NCBI GenBank assembly: GCA_963726365.1 | Contig: CAVSCI010000013.1 | Coordinates: forward strand, 1 to 64,000 | DNA from: JAABQG01 sp963726365 | GTDB lineage: Bacteria > Pseudomonadota > Gammaproteobacteria > Burkholderiales > Burkholderiaceae_C | Length of the DNA: 64,000 nt | Reading direction: 5' to 3' | Program-made: the position numbers and the translations under genes | The notes under the pieces: generated by a model | Told to the model about the DNA's origin: nothing | Seen by the model: the letters and a program-made list of their open reading frames with translations, nothing else | The model's database searches: none | Shown here: positions 63,830 through 64,000 of the stretch, in pieces | Numbering within the stretch: the first letter of the stretch is position 1 | Layout of the letters: every line of letters begins with the position of its first letter

Positions 63830-64000
63830 GCGCTCGCAGCGGCACTGCCGTCGTCTCGCCATGGCGGAACCGCCGCGCTGCCCGGTGCGCGTGATGCGGA
63901 AGCGCGCTCGGGCAGTTCGGGTCGGGGCAGGCGACCTCGGCGTCGGTGGTCATCCAGTCGTTGGGATGGGTCGTCGCGCTGCTTGGCCGCCAGCAGCGGC
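63830..64000 (-). CDS. Partial C-terminal coding region, unrecognised
   Basis: In one frame the minus strand reads HPNDWMTTDAEVACPDPNCP and on to a possible stop before the AKR start. I do not recognise the family, and the segment is short and from the error-rich part, so this is a weak call. Confidence 0.25.

Noticed and set aside
59850..64000. A new metabolic cluster with two reductases and a binding protein
   Set aside because: Gene order is plausible, but error rate and the joint make its link to this genome doubtful. Reported as possible chimera only.

Overview
The window is a GC-rich (roughly 65%) bacterial chromosome segment. Gene content and layout look like a betaproteobacterium of the order Burkholderiales, most likely family Comamonadaceae (Polaromonas, Rhodoferax, Variovorax or Hydrogenophaga relatives). 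The evidence is the glnA-glnL-glnG block, a Ralstonia-type intracellular PHB depolymerase with a Cys nucleophile, the DUF2069/GlcD, thyA-folA and aroC neighbourhoods, and a dispersed intergenic repeat of a kind I associate with Comamonadaceae. The taxon is inferred, not computed.

Layout. 1-6.6 kb: a DUF1254/DUF1214 lipoprotein cut by the window edge, a DUF2062 protein, a TerC-type membrane protein, then a stress and ion cluster (NhaR-like LysR regulator, HPF/RaiA-like protein, a 56-residue protein, a zinc-ribbon protein, an SbtA-like bicarbonate transporter and a TerB-like protein). 6.6-11.8 kb: a minus-strand run of hydrolases, an extradiol-type dioxygenase, a metallophosphoesterase, a DsbA-type protein, arfB and aroQ. 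12-20 kb: Ca2+/H+ and Na+/Ca2+ antiporters, a CopD-like protein, a phosphoesterase/lipid-kinase pair, a DUF3616 protein, a universal stress protein and decayed copies of the 3-5 kb cluster. 20.6-35.6 kb: transporters, aroC, cupin, GST, phaZ, CBS protein, metY, a hydrolase/P450 pair, YihY, DUF2069, a GlcD-like oxidase, a potassium channel, thyA and folA. 35.6-39.3 kb: DUF4337, then a three-gene redox module (FAD/2Fe-2S reductase, b-type membrane protein, octaheme cytochrome c). 39.3-45.6 kb: a wax ester synthase/DGAT with a histone-like tail, a KAAPAK-repeat protein, a large phosphoesterase and a phospholipase D-family lipoprotein. 45.7-51.5 kb: xth and the nitrogen block glnG-glnL-DUF4124-glnA, with a clear sigma-54 promoter and NtrC site in front of glnA. 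51.5-57.7 kb: MoCF/CinA-type protein, EI24 protein, sterol-desaturase-type hydroxylase, polysaccharide deacetylase with a YncE-like propeller, a hydrolase and an RsuA-type pseudouridine synthase.

Sequence integrity is a main theme. Nine otherwise intact genes between 3 and 47 kb each carry one or two small indels, several in homopolymers. From about 57.8 kb errors become dense. A DUF4198 gene is broken, and a HupE/UreJ gene (from 58.7 kb) passes into a stretch of more than 500 bases with no cytosine (about 59,317-59,838). In its first half HupE codons can still be read if T is taken as former C. After two poly-T runs the sequence changes to an unrelated, indel-riddled segment (59.85-64 kb) with two aldo/keto reductases, a RidA domain and a LivK-like binding protein, more alphaproteobacterial in flavour. 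I read the right end as a low-quality or chimeric contig end. The best biological leads are the three-gene redox module, the histone-tailed wax synthase with its KAAPAK neighbour, the scattered remnants of the stress cluster, and repeat copies that have become protein-coding.
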